A stretch of 64,000 nt of DNA from Endozoicomonas sp. G2_1 (GTDB lineage: Bacteria > Pseudomonadota > Gammaproteobacteria > Enterobacterales > Alteromonadaceae): positions 126,001-190,000 of the forward strand of contig NZ_JAGHQT010000003.1 in assembly GCF_017744155.1 (NCBI RefSeq). The letters are read 5' to 3'. This document shows positions 1 to 8,943 of this stretch, piece after piece; the stretch's first letter is position 1; every line of letters begins with the position of its first letter. The position numbers and the translations under genes were made by a program. The notes beneath the pieces are model-generated. The model was given only the letters and a program-made list of their open reading frames with translations, made no database searches and was not told where the DNA came from.

Positions 1-117
1 ATGAGTGAATCTCGTTGATAAACTCAAAACCGGATTTGTTTGTAGTTTTTCGTAAGCAATGAGAAGGAACCCGTTCTATTGGATGTTTTTTCGATTGAAA
101 AGCAGGCAACGGATAGA

Positions 118-1560
118 TTAATGCAAGAATTTTTTTGAGTGAGGTTTGTAAAGTAGGATGAAGCACACAATTGACTTTTGGATTTCTTCTGATGTGTTAC
201 TACATGATCTATGAATTGGCATCAGTTTATAAGTATTAGCTAATAACCACTTGTGTTGATTACGATACAACCAATAATACTCTTTATATATTTGACTTTT
301 AAGATCTTTAATTGTCCCGTTAGGATGTTTATCAATGTATGTAATCACTAAGTTTTTATACTCGAACTCTAGAGCTTTATATTTTAATTTTTTCCGGTGT
401 TCAACAAGCAAAGGTTGAAAAGAGATGATTTGTTCAATATAGCCAATGCTAAGGCCCATCTCATTCGCTATAACTTTTCGATGCTGACCTAATAAGGCCT
501 TTAAACAAACCGTGCGTTCCAGCGGAGTTAAAGGAATTACTCCTTCAACTTTTAGTATCTTCTTGGTTTTTAGTCTAGATACATGGAAATTTTTAGATGT
601 TTGGTTAATTGAGCCACATTTTCGATAAAAACTAGTAATACTCTTAGAATCCACGCTCTGTATTGACTTATTCTTGTTGTCACATAATTTATTGGGAAAA
701 ACAGTAGTATTTTCGATTTCACTAGCGGATAAATCTAGTATTGTTAGAGTCAGTAGATGTTTCACAGGGTGAACAGGAGCTAAAGGGTGTCTTAAAATTC
801 GTACAAATTGTTTATAACTCAGAGCATATTTAAAACTATCATAATCATGCATCGTTATTTCATACATTCGATCGAGCTTAGCCAAATTTAAGCTGTTACT
901 TCTTTTAAGGTTATGTTTAGCTAAAAAGTCATCATAGTAGTTAGATATATTGAGTGCTTTTTTATTCTTTTTATATAGTAAATTGATTATTATTTCTGAA
1001 AATTTAAGCTGAAGTTTCTCTTCACAATTCTTGTTGGGTTTATCAGAAGCTATGGGTATTAAATATTGGTGTGCAACACCGCCATCACCTCCATTCAAAG
1101 CTAACAATTTCACTTTATGATAAGGACAGGTGTTCAAAAGGGGGAGCTGATGAATCCGTCGCCAATAAGTTACGCCAAGTTTTTCTATATCGAGCGTAGT
1201 GCATACGGGACAATATTTTATGTAATAAGGGCTGTTCAATGAACTATTGGACTCGATAATGCTCGATGGTACTCTGCGTTCATTGTTTGCAAGCATTAAC
1301 CTTTTAAGGACTCTAGATCTTTTACGAGGTAAAAACTGCCAATATAAATCGTATAGTGTGTGATTGTGAAGCAATTCATGGCTATTTAACCCGAAGAAGT
1401 CAGCTACTAATTGTATCTGTGATGGTAAATAGAAATGAACTCGTTTTTTCTCTTTACCAAAGATCATTAGGTTAAGTTCAGCAGCAGAGCTTAGATTTAA
1501 TGAGTTGAAAAATCGACTGAGTAAGCTATATATGGTTTCCCCATCCAACAATGTAAGCAT
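118..1560 (-). CDS. tniQ: TnsD/TniQ-family target-selection protein
   Basis: This is the target selector of the Tn7-like element. TniQ/TnsD proteins bind the attachment site and recruit TnsC, which brings TnsAB to the target. At 480 aa it is near Tn7 TnsD (about 508 aa) and longer than the roughly 400-aa TniQ of type I-F CRISPR-associated elements, which favours direct DNA-binding homing. A zinc-finger pair is visible (C117xxC120 and C145xxH148), with the family motif HPVKH at 264-268 and a C-terminal half rich in helix-turn-helix-like segments (for example around 360-380). AGGA precedes the ATG. The TnsD versus TniQ subgroup is an inference from length and context. Confidence 0.85.
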   Translation of the reverse strand: MLTLLDGETIYSLLSRFFNSLNLSSAAELNLMIFGKEKKRVHFYLPSQIQLVADFFGLNSHELLHNHTLYDLYWQFLPRKRSRVLKRLMLANNERRVPSSIIESNSSLNSPYYIKYCPVCTTLDIEKLGVTYWRRIHQLPLLNTCPYHKVKLLALNGGDGGVAHQYLIPIASDKPNKNCEEKLQLKFSEIIINLLYKKNKKALNISNYYDDFLAKHNLKRSNSLNLAKLDRMYEITMHDYDSFKYALSYKQFVRILRHPLAPVHPVKHLLTLTILDLSASEIENTTVFPNKLCDNKNKSIQSVDSKSITSFYRKCGSINQTSKNFHVSRLKTKKILKVEGVIPLTPLERTVCLKALLGQHRKVIANEMGLSIGYIEQIISFQPLLVEHRKKLKYKALEFEYKNLVITYIDKHPNGTIKDLKSQIYKEYYWLYRNQHKWLLANTYKLMPIHRSCSNTSEEIQKSIVCFILLYKPHSKKFLH

Positions 1561-1594
1561 AGTAATTCCTAAATGAGCTGACCCAAAAGCTACC

Positions 1595-1621
1595 TTAGTC
1601 TTAGTCTTAGTGTTAGTGTTA
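1595..1621. repeat. Hexamer tandem repeat in the tnsC-tniQ gap
   Basis: Four consecutive hexamers (TTAGTC twice, then TTAGTG twice) plus a partial fifth TTA lie about 35 bases upstream of the tniQ start. They sit in a 291-base gap between tnsC and tniQ that has no convincing gene. The gap is unusual because tnsA, tnsB and tnsC overlap each other, so tniQ probably has its own promoter. The role of the repeat is unknown. Confidence 0.6.
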
Positions 1622-1851
1622 TAGACATTGTTGGTCGCAGAGTTTTGTTTAATTCGGAATGTTTTCTGATTGTGGCTATTTGCTTTAACATACTTATTCT
1701 ATATTAAACGGAGTAACCATTGGCAGACAAAATGTAGATGGAGCTGCAGAGCATGTTTGATTCTGCTACTTGGTTGCAGCATACACTATATAGAATAACT
1801 ACACGATCAAAAAATATGCTACTACAAACTACTCGGAAAGAGCAATAATGT

Positions 1852-3303
1852 CTAGTATTCTGCCCACATATTTGAATCTTTAAAATATTGAATAGCATCA
1901 TCGCTATCCATTGCCTTTCGGATTTTGTTTTTGCTTTTTATTCTATCGAAAGTGTAGCCATCGTGAAGCACTTCATCAATTTTTGATGCAAATTCTGAAT
2001 GCTGCGGCCTACTTAAGTCGCCTGGAATTACAATATTCTTTGGTTGCGAGCTTGTTGTTTTCACTGCTTTTTGCTTACTTTTACGCCGCGCAGGTTTTGC
2101 AATTGATAGCAATGTAACATCAAGTGTTGATCTTGTTAGTTTAGAGATTTCATTAAAAGCCGATTCTAATACTGCTTCTGTAATTCTTTCATCAATAGAA
2201 GCTGAGTTTATGAGTATTTCTTGTGCTTTCTGGAAGGTTCTAACAGCTAAATCTACATTTCCCTTAGTTAATTCATACAGTTTAAACTTTAATGAACAAT
2301 CTAACTCTGTATAAGTTCGAGTCCACTGATAGTCCCATAAAGCATCTGTAAAAGCTTCCCATGCTGCACCTTTTTCTTTTTGCTCATCACTGAGTGAGTC
2401 GTCTTCAAAGTTATCCACGTAAACCATTGGTAGCATATATACAACACCACCAGCCTCAGCTCTCCTAGCATTTCGAAATGTCGTAGTAAGAATATTTTCA
2501 AGCTCATTATTACCACAAAAAAGAACTGATACACCGCACTCATTTATTAAAGACAATAAGAAGTCTTGAATTGCAATAGCTCCAACTTTACTTTCAGATA
2601 GCTTTTGAAGCTCATCAATAATCAATACACCTAAAAAGTAGGTTTCAACATATCCGGCCACTTCAATAATTAACTCATCTAGAGTCTTTCTTGCTATGTT
2701 CCGTAGTGGCAGCTGTAAAACTTTATGGAAGCTATTGATTATGGCAATACACAAACCTTTGGGAGTTCCGTTACTCGGACATTCGACAAAAAGAATAGGT
2801 ACCTGCAATATATTAAGCTTATTGCTGTTATATGATCTATGCTGAATAACAGGGTCATAAAAATTGTAGATTTGTTCAAGCATCTTGGATTTTCCGACAC
2901 CACTAGGTCCTATCAAACTCATTCCAATGCCATCACTATTGAAAGGGTATTTTGCAGAATATTTTTTTTCAGTATCTATTTTGCTATAAAACTGTTTATA
3001 ATTTGTGGCAGCGGAAAGTGGATTCTTTGAACTTAAACTTCGTTTAATTCCTTTTTCGATCATTCTAAAGCTAGCAACGTATTCTTTTAAAGGTTGCCGG
3101 AATAACTCTAATCTTGATAAATACTCAAGCCTTACTTCATCTTTGGCTTCACTTATTTCTTCGCTATAGTCAGGAAAGTATGATAATTGTTTGATTATCT
3201 CTTGAACACTTATCTTATTTGGCAAAGCTTCTAGTAAAGGATTTCCTTGGTGTTCAGGGAGTATTACTTCTTTGTACTCAGCAAGTTTGTAATTACTCTT
3301 CAT
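1852..3303 (-). CDS. tnsC: TnsC-like AAA+ transposition ATPase
   Basis: AAA+ regulator that links target selection (TniQ/TnsD) to the TnsAB transposase. The 483-aa protein has a Walker A motif GPSGVGKS at 132-139, a Walker B motif ending IIDE at 228-231, and a sensor-1-like segment LFCGNNE near 261-267. Together with its position directly after tnsB this identifies TnsC. The start codon overlaps the tnsB end by 11 bases and follows AGGAG, so the two genes are probably translationally coupled. The C-terminal tail is basic, as expected for a DNA- or TnsB-contacting tail. Confidence 0.92.
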   Translation of the reverse strand: MKSNYKLAEYKEVILPEHQGNPLLEALPNKISVQEIIKQLSYFPDYSEEISEAKDEVRLEYLSRLELFRQPLKEYVASFRMIEKGIKRSLSSKNPLSAATNYKQFYSKIDTEKKYSAKYPFNSDGIGMSLIGPSGVGKSKMLEQIYNFYDPVIQHRSYNSNKLNILQVPILFVECPSNGTPKGLCIAIINSFHKVLQLPLRNIARKTLDELIIEVAGYVETYFLGVLIIDELQKLSESKVGAIAIQDFLLSLINECGVSVLFCGNNELENILTTTFRNARRAEAGGVVYMLPMVYVDNFEDDSLSDEQKEKGAAWEAFTDALWDYQWTRTYTELDCSLKFKLYELTKGNVDLAVRTFQKAQEILINSASIDERITEAVLESAFNEISKLTRSTLDVTLLSIAKPARRKSKQKAVKTTSSQPKNIVIPGDLSRPQHSEFASKIDEVLHDGYTFDRIKSKNKIRKAMDSDDAIQYFKDSNMWAEY

Positions 3304-5437
3304 TTCGCTTTCTCCTGCTCGGCTTGACTTTTAACAGGTCAACAATATTGTATTGATTAGGTAATGAAGAAGCTTGCAGATCTCTTTGTGTTACAGGAAG
3401 TTTTTCTACAGCTGGCTTAAATATAGATTCTTCATTTTTAACTGCTTTTTTCCTATTTTCCTTAATTTTTGTAACTTTGTTTTTAATTCCTGAGTTTGAT
3501 TTATTAGCCTTCGCTTCTCTCTTCAGCTGATCTTGCTCTTTGGTCATTTTAGACCTGACTGCTGACGCCCCATCATTTTGCCCATGAAGCTTTCTTAGGT
3601 CCCTCAGATAATTAAAATCATAAAAATGTAGATTAGCTAAATTAGTTGAACGAGGTGTTAAATGGCACTTTATAAATGGTGAAACTTTATTTAATTTAAC
3701 AAATATATAGCTGGTATCATCTCTATTTATACGAGCTTCTAATTGATATTCGCCAAACTTTTTGGAGAGCGTGAACAAGTTCTCGTTTTGTGCCTCGGTG
3801 CAAGTGTAATATAAATCGCTGTACTCAAATCCATATTCGGTGACAGAAACCTTGGTTGGTTGTAATAAGTTTGCAAATACTTGCTGAGGGCTATAAATTT
3901 TTAATGAATGCCGATGGTGAGATAAATATAATTTCCAAGCATTTATAGCTGAGGGGTAAATACCAGATTGGATCACTAATTTTAAATTCTTAACATCATT
4001 ATTTTTTTTGTTATTTTGCTTTATTGCTTCCGCTGCAAGTGTTTTCGCCACTTCATCGAGTGTATACGTCGCGGTGGTTGCAGGTTTGGCATCCATTCTC
4101 GAATAACCCTTACCTCTAGTGGTTCCATCCATATTATGTAGTTGCTCATCGTTGTAGATACGAAATACGCGTTCAACAACACCTTTCATCTCTGGTCTCC
4201 CAGAAGGAGTATATCTTAAAGAACACAGAGGTAAGTTATGTTCTGGCTTTAAGCCTATCATCTCACCTCTGTCACAGATCAATTCTCTAGGTGCGTGATA
4301 ACACGGCCATTCTTCATCTTCTATTTCAAGACCAAGCCGAGAGCAGTAGTCACCTTTCGGTGTGAATGTATTATATATTGTTTGTCGGGCAGATTCCCAT
4401 GATGGGTGTCCGAGTGTGACATGTAAGCCAACGATCATTCTCGTGGCAGTATCTGTGATTGAATATATAGTCGGTCTACCTAAAACTATAGACCTATCAT
4501 ACTTATATACTACATAGACATCGGCAACAGTAGCGTCAATTTGAAAGCTGTCTCCGGGAAGGCTACTCATTGCATTGACACCCTTTAATGAGTCGCGATT
4601 GTCTTGCTTACGTTTATATGCCGGCCCTTGCGTGTTCAGTTTATCATTTATGCTATTTAACTTTTTTTCCCAATACCTAAACTGCACTAGAGTCGGGTTG
4701 TTAGCTTTTTTGCCGTTCTTTTCAGCGATAATTGCTTCACTGCTATATGACTCTTCTAAATCAATCATTAGTCGATAAACTTTTGCAATTGGCAGAGGGT
4801 GAGGGATGTTTACGTACTGCTTGATGTATTGCTTGAATATCTCTTTATCCTTTTCTGTAATGCTTCTTCCTTGCTCAAAAGAAATAAGTCCAGAATAGCT
4901 AGCAATTGGCCTTCCTCTTTTTTTGTTAGAGTCAGGCATTTCCCTGCCTAAGTTGCCTGACTTAAAGTAATGTGGCAGCAATGCATTCTTAGTTTGTCCA
5001 TAATACCAAAATCGATTTATCGCTCTGTATACTGACGTTAATTCAAAATTATGTTTAGCAGCATACTCTTTGAGTAATAAGGATTTTTTAGAAGCTGCCA
5101 GTTGAAATACCGTTTCCTCATATTCACCTTCCACCAATCCCTTTATAAGGTGATAATTCTTATCTCTTTTTCGTTTATGCGATTCGGAAATCGCATCGTC
5201 ACTTGCGGTCAGAAAATTTATCGGAGTTAGCTCTTCGAGCTCTTTGGTTTGTTTTATCAACCTTTCTATTTGTGCAATTTTTTTTAAAGTAGGCCTTTTT
5301 AACTTAGATTCGTCATCTAGAGGAAATAAAGCGACTAAACCTCTATCAGGGTAAACTGCTAAAATCCGATATTTATGAGACTTTGCAATCATAACTGTCG
5401 GTATTTCATAGATTTGATTAGGCAATATTTGAGACAC
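3293..5437 (-). CDS. tnsB: TnsB-like DDE transposase
   Basis: Catalytic subunit that cuts and joins the 3' ends of the element. The 714-aa protein has an N-terminal DNA-binding region and an RNase H-fold core with the triad D301, D389 and E422. The D301-D389 spacing of 88 equals that recalled for Tn7 TnsB, and D389-E422 is 33. The C-terminal tail (from about 620) is Lys-rich and probably contacts TnsC. Translation starts at GTG with a strong GGAG, and the gene overlaps tnsA by 20 bases, so tnsA-tnsB-tnsC form one operon. No frameshift is seen, so it may be active. Confidence 0.93.
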   Translation of the reverse strand: MSQILPNQIYEIPTVMIAKSHKYRILAVYPDRGLVALFPLDDESKLKRPTLKKIAQIERLIKQTKELEELTPINFLTASDDAISESHKRKRDKNYHLIKGLVEGEYEETVFQLAASKKSLLLKEYAAKHNFELTSVYRAINRFWYYGQTKNALLPHYFKSGNLGREMPDSNKKRGRPIASYSGLISFEQGRSITEKDKEIFKQYIKQYVNIPHPLPIAKVYRLMIDLEESYSSEAIIAEKNGKKANNPTLVQFRYWEKKLNSINDKLNTQGPAYKRKQDNRDSLKGVNAMSSLPGDSFQIDATVADVYVVYKYDRSIVLGRPTIYSITDTATRMIVGLHVTLGHPSWESARQTIYNTFTPKGDYCSRLGLEIEDEEWPCYHAPRELICDRGEMIGLKPEHNLPLCSLRYTPSGRPEMKGVVERVFRIYNDEQLHNMDGTTRGKGYSRMDAKPATTATYTLDEVAKTLAAEAIKQNNKKNNDVKNLKLVIQSGIYPSAINAWKLYLSHHRHSLKIYSPQQVFANLLQPTKVSVTEYGFEYSDLYYTCTEAQNENLFTLSKKFGEYQLEARINRDDTSYIFVKLNKVSPFIKCHLTPRSTNLANLHFYDFNYLRDLRKLHGQNDGASAVRSKMTKEQDQLKREAKANKSNSGIKNKVTKIKENRKKAVKNEESIFKPAVEKLPVTQRDLQASSLPNQYNIVDLLKVKPSRRKRNEE

Positions 5438-6254
5438 TTGTATCTCCTTGCTCTGACAACGTGTTTATTTCTATGATTCCGCTATGCAAAAAGTTACGAG
5501 TTAAATCTACTTCTATGACTTTTTTTGCAATTAGCAGTTTCAACGCATTTGCGGCCATTACTGGTTCGAAGCCCAAAATATAGGATATTTTATCAACCAA
5601 TAATGCGTAGTCATGCTCACCTAAAGTAATTATTTGAGCTAGGCTATCTACTTGGAATTCAGGAATAAAAAGCTTATTTCTGACAGGGTCTGTTGCCCAA
5701 CTGATATTCCCTGCTTTTATTTTACTTTCCTCGTCAGGTGCAAATAGTTTAAATTCGACTCCTAATAGCTCCCAAAATACACGTTCTATCTCTATTTTTT
5801 CTAGTGTGCGCTTTAAGTTTTTACTATTGATGTCAAATTCATTTGGAGGCTTTACTGATACTGCAACATATCCCGTTTTTGTTGTTAATAGAAAGTCAGT
5901 CGTCATTAGATTTAACATCCCACCTGTTACAAATGGGACCTGAGGATGTTTTACTCCTAAATGTTTTGCAATTGCAGTTGTTAATGTAAGGGGAAGAAGA
6001 GGAAATTGTTCACGTATGTCTAAAACGTCATTATCAAACTCTGCTAAGTAGAAAAAGTTAGACTCATTGGGGGATAGGGTGTGGTAGACACGTTTTACTT
6101 TAATACCGTTGATTTTATCGCCAGTCGCTTTAGATTCCCGAACATCTTGCACTCGTAACCACGGTGAATACTCTTCGTATTCACCTATACCAATACCATT
6201 TTTTAGGTGTCTTACATATGCATCATAACTGTCGTATTTCCTGCCGCTACCCAT
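5418..6254 (-). CDS. tnsA: TnsA-like endonuclease
   Basis: Restriction-endonuclease-like subunit that cuts the 5' ends, giving Tn7 elements cut-and-paste rather than replicative movement. The 278-aa protein carries the family segment DIREQFPLLPL (79-89). Likely catalytic residues are E64, D120 (in TTDF) and K135 (in SVK). At the position of Tn7 Gln130 there is a Ser. It is the first gene of the tnsABC operon and begins about 60 bases inside the putative TnsB-binding sites, so transposase binding could repress the operon, as proposed for Tn7. Confidence 0.9.
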   Translation of the reverse strand: MGSGRKYDSYDAYVRHLKNGIGIGEYEEYSPWLRVQDVRESKATGDKINGIKVKRVYHTLSPNESNFFYLAEFDNDVLDIREQFPLLPLTLTTAIAKHLGVKHPQVPFVTGGMLNLMTTDFLLTTKTGYVAVSVKPPNEFDINSKNLKRTLEKIEIERVFWELLGVEFKLFAPDEESKIKAGNISWATDPVRNKLFIPEFQVDSLAQIITLGEHDYALLVDKISYILGFEPVMAANALKLLIAKKVIEVDLTRNFLHSGIIEINTLSEQGDTSVSNIA

Positions 6255-6310
6255 TTAACTAATCAAATAAATCGACTTTGAATAAATTCAACTTTAGTAT
6301 CATGAGCATA

Positions 6311-6382
6311 AAAATGCAAAATACATTGTTCTAATAAATGCAAACTAATTACAATAAATGCAAATTATATTGTTAGTATATA
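6311..6382. repeat. Transposon end with TnsB-binding-like repeats
   Basis: The core ATGCAAA occurs at 6314-6320, 6338-6344 and 6358-6364. The first and third are each followed, after the same four-base gap, by ATTGT (6325-6329 and 6369-6373). Read from the outside in, this gives ACAAT-N4-TTTGCAT, resembling the ACAAT-containing TnsB sites of Tn7. In Tn7 the terminal base lies nine bases outside ACAAT, which predicts an end near 6382, five bases from the yhiN stop. The usual terminal TGT is not at that position. The only nearby TGT is the last sense codon of yhiN (6391-6393 on the minus strand). Confidence 0.65.
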
Positions 6383-6387
6383 CCTCT

Positions 6388-7572
6388 TTAACACGCTTGC
6401 CCGCAAGCAACTCCGCAGCTCCACGCATATTGAAAGTTATAGCCGCCAAGCCAGCCGGTAACATCGGTAACCTCGCCGATAAAGAATAAGCCTTTGGCTT
6501 TTTTCGCTTCAAAGGTTTTTGAGCTGAGTTCGTCGGTGTCAACGCCACCCAAGGTCACTTCGGCAGTGCGATAGCCCTCGGTGCCATTTGGCTTTATCTG
6601 CCATTGGTGCAAGTAGCTGCTGATCTGTTTTATTTCACTATGGCTGAGTTGATTAATCGCTTTATCAGGGATTTCATTGTGCTCGGTCACAGTTTCAACA
6701 AAGCGTTTTGGGAGGATAGTCGCGAGCGTATTTTTGAGTGACTTTTGCCCTTGAGTTGTTCGCATGTCTTCAATAAAACGAGCGAGGTCGTATTCTGGCA
6801 ATAGGTTTATCGTCACTGCTTGACCTGCACGCCAGAACGACGAAATTTGCAAAATAGCAGGGCCAGAAAGGCCGCGATGGGTGAATAAAATATTCTCTTT
6901 GAAACTTGTGCCGTCTTCGCTACTCACGACTGTTGGAATACTAATGCCAGATAACCCGTCGAAACGCGCTTTGTCGTGATCGTGTAAGGTAAATGGCACT
7001 AATGCTGCAGTGGTCGGGAGTACGTTTAAGCCAAATTGTTCAGCAATTTTGTAGCCGATCGGTGTTGCACCCAATTTTGGCATAGTTAGACCACCTGAGG
7101 CGATAACCAGCGATTGGCACTGATAGCTTTCAGCACTGGTTTGAACACTATAGCCTTGGTCGTTTGCTTGTATTGATATGACTTCACTGCGCAAGTGGAC
7201 CTCGACACCCGCCCAATCACATTCGGTCATCAAAATATCAACGATATCCTGTGCGCTGTTGTCGCAAAATAATTGGCCTAACGTTTTGTGATGATAATCA
7301 AGACTGTGTCGGTCGACTAAGTCTATAAAATCTTGTGCACTATAGCGGCTTAAACAAGATTTGACGAAATGTGGGTTTTGGCACAAGTAGTTTTCAGGAC
7401 TGGCATTTTGGTTGGTGAAGTTACAACGACCACCACCACTGATAAGAATTTTGCGGCCGGGCTTTTTACCCATATCCACCACAACCACTTTGCGGCCTCG
7501 ATAGCCGGCGGTTGCCCCGCACATTAATCCCGCGGCACCTGCGCCAATGACTAAAACATCTGTGGTGATCAT
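6388..7572 (-). CDS. yhiN: YhiN/HI0933-family flavoprotein, transposon-adjacent target gene
   Basis: NAD(P)/FAD-dependent oxidoreductase of the HI0933/YhiN family (often named aminoacetone oxidase family); physiological substrate unknown. The N-terminus has the dinucleotide-binding loop GAGAAGLMCG, followed by the family stretch RKILISGGGRCNFTN. The C-terminus has GWLGGYNFQYAWSCG, where FAD is contacted. I chose ATG 7572 (394 aa) over an in-frame TTG twelve bases upstream. The stop codon lies within a few bases of the Tn7-like element. The protein appears full length, so insertion did not break it. Confidence 0.9.
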   Translation of the reverse strand: MITTDVLVIGAGAAGLMCGATAGYRGRKVVVVDMGKKPGRKILISGGGRCNFTNQNASPENYLCQNPHFVKSCLSRYSAQDFIDLVDRHSLDYHHKTLGQLFCDNSAQDIVDILMTECDWAGVEVHLRSEVISIQANDQGYSVQTSAESYQCQSLVIASGGLTMPKLGATPIGYKIAEQFGLNVLPTTAALVPFTLHDHDKARFDGLSGISIPTVVSSEDGTSFKENILFTHRGLSGPAILQISSFWRAGQAVTINLLPEYDLARFIEDMRTTQGQKSLKNTLATILPKRFVETVTEHNEIPDKAINQLSHSEIKQISSYLHQWQIKPNGTEGYRTAEVTLGGVDTDELSSKTFEAKKAKGLFFIGEVTDVTGWLGGYNFQYAWSCGVACGQAC

Positions 7573-7644
7573 ATTACTTGCCAAACAATTTAAAGGGCTA
7601 ATTATAAAAGAATAAAAGGGCTAAGAGAATAAAGGGTATATGGA

Positions 7645-7670
7645 ATAAAAAAGGAGCCGTTAGGCTCCTT
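7645..7670 (-). terminator. Intrinsic terminator of the ferritin gene
   Basis: A perfect eight-base stem AAGGAGCC/GGCTCCTT with a four-base loop is followed on the minus strand by a T-rich run. It lies 28 bases downstream of the ferritin stop codon. Confidence 0.85.
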
Positions 7671-7697
7671 AGTAAGCTGTCTTTATCATTTGAGTGA

Positions 7698-8228
7698 TTA
7701 TGCTGTGGTGTCAGTCATAATGCTGCCACTACCGCCAGATTTGGCCATTTCAGCAAGGTCTTTGTCGACAAAAAATAGTGCATGGCCGTCGTGGCCAACC
7801 AAGCTGATTTTGTCGAGTACACTTTTGAATAACGTTTCTTCTTCGTGTTGTTCAGCAACGTACCATTGTAAGAAGTTAAACGTTGAATAATCTTGCGTTG
7901 TAAACGCTTTGTGAGCAAGACTGTTAATGCGCTCTGTGATCATGCACTCGTGCTCGTAAGTTTGCTGAAATACTTCTGCAAGTGAGCCAAATTCATGCGG
8001 AGGAGCATCAATGGCACCTAAAATTGGCAACGCGCCAGTTTCGCTAACGTAAGTGAATAAACGGTTCATGTGATCCATTTCTTCAAGTGCGTGTTTGCGC
8101 ATAAATTCAGCAGCACCTTCAAAGCCATTTTCTTCGCACCAGGCGCTCATTTGTAAGTATAGATTTGAAGAATAAAATTCTAGGTTAATTTGTTGGTTAA
8201 GCTCTTTAACCATTTCTGCTTTTAACAT
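7698..8228 (-). CDS. ftnA: Bacterial non-heme ferritin
   Basis: Iron-storage ferritin forming a 24-subunit shell that oxidises Fe(II) and stores ferric mineral. The 176-aa protein keeps the ferroxidase ligands at the numbering of E. coli FtnA: E17, E50, H53, E94, Q127 and E130. E. coli FtnA has 165 residues; the extra length is a Gly/Ser/Thr-rich tail. It is monocistronic, with its own terminator, and sits next to a peroxiredoxin gene, which fits a role in limiting iron-driven oxidative damage. Confidence 0.93.
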   Translation of the reverse strand: MLKAEMVKELNQQINLEFYSSNLYLQMSAWCEENGFEGAAEFMRKHALEEMDHMNRLFTYVSETGALPILGAIDAPPHEFGSLAEVFQQTYEHECMITERINSLAHKAFTTQDYSTFNFLQWYVAEQHEEETLFKSVLDKISLVGHDGHALFFVDKDLAEMAKSGGSGSIMTDTTA

Positions 8229-8403
8229 GCTGCTACCTCTTTTACGCCGAGCTTGAATACACTGATATCAATAGTGGCTGATCATGCCTTTTACGGCGTT
8301 TTTTTTCAAGTAAAACTATAAAAAGCTAAATAAAATCATATAGATATTAATGTTAACTATTGCTATTTAGCTTTTGACTTTAGTTGTGTTTATCCAGAAT
8401 TAT

Positions 8404-8892
8404 TTACAAGTGCTTGAGAATATTCTCTGCGGTGCTCAGTTCAAACGTTTTAGGTTGGTCAACAAAAAGCTGACTCACGGTATTGTCTTCGATAATCATG
8501 GCGTACCGAATTGAACGAACACCGCCAAAAGCGCCGCTGTCAACGTCTAAGCCCATTTGCTTGGTGAAACCAGCATCGCCGTCGGCAAGCATCATAATGT
8601 GTTCTGCGTTTTGTGCTTTGCCCCAAGCGTCCATAACAAAAGCGTCGTTTACCGAAAGGCAAATAATTTGGTCAACGCCTTTGGCTTGAATTTGATCAGC
8701 TAAGGCAACAAAGCCAGGTAAATGGGCAGCTGAACAGGTTGGTGTGAAAGCACCAGGAACAGCAAATAGCACGGTTTTCTTGCCTGAAAAAAGCTCAGCT
8801 GTATCGTGACTTACCATGCCGCCATCAACCAATTGCTGTAGTTGGCCTTGCGGTAAAGTTGCATTTTGTTCGATCATTTTCGCTTGTGTCAT
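8404..8892 (-). CDS. Prx5-type peroxiredoxin
   Basis: Thiol peroxidase reducing H2O2 and alkyl hydroperoxides. The catalytic motif PGAFTPTCS contains the peroxidatic Cys, with an Arg further on in GGVRSIRYAMII, typical of the AhpC/TSA-redoxin (Prx5) class that often uses glutathione/glutaredoxin. No second conserved cysteine is evident, so a glutathione-recycled one-Cys mechanism is plausible, and a glutathione reductase gene lies 4 kb away. I start at ATG 8892 (162 aa) because GGAG lies nine bases upstream; an in-frame ATG at 8907 lacks a ribosome site. Confidence 0.88.
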   Translation of the reverse strand: MTQAKMIEQNATLPQGQLQQLVDGGMVSHDTAELFSGKKTVLFAVPGAFTPTCSAAHLPGFVALADQIQAKGVDQIICLSVNDAFVMDAWGKAQNAEHIMMLADGDAGFTKQMGLDVDSGAFGGVRSIRYAMIIEDNTVSQLFVDQPKTFELSTAENILKHL

Positions 8893-8943
8893 GAGAACGG
8901 GCTCCACTTAAGTTGCTTGTTGTTAATTGTTCTAGCCAACGGG

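Larger units (their letters stand above)
1..6382. mobile_element. Tn7-like transposon, tnsA-side end (partial)
   Basis: Four leftward genes in the Tn7 order tnsA-tnsB-tnsC-tnsD/tniQ lie between base 118 and base 6254. The tnsA side is bounded by short repeats that look like TnsB-binding sites, followed at once by the 3' end of a yhiN-family gene. In Tn7 the tnsA-proximal (right) end also faces the 3' end of its target gene, glmS, so the orientation agrees. The other end and any cargo lie before base 1. No cas gene is visible. The outer boundary at 6382 is estimated from Tn7 end geometry and may be off by about ten bases. Bases 1-117 hold no coding signal I can support. Confidence 0.85.

Noticed and set aside
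1704-1901. 65-codon frame on the minus strand in the tnsC-tniQ gap
   Set aside because: It overlaps the tnsC 3' end, has no ribosome site or recognisable sequence, and reads like translated non-coding DNA.
1-6382. CRISPR-associated transposon
   Set aside because: No cas gene, repeat array or short TniQ is visible; the 480-aa selector looks TnsD-like. Only sequence before base 1 could change this.
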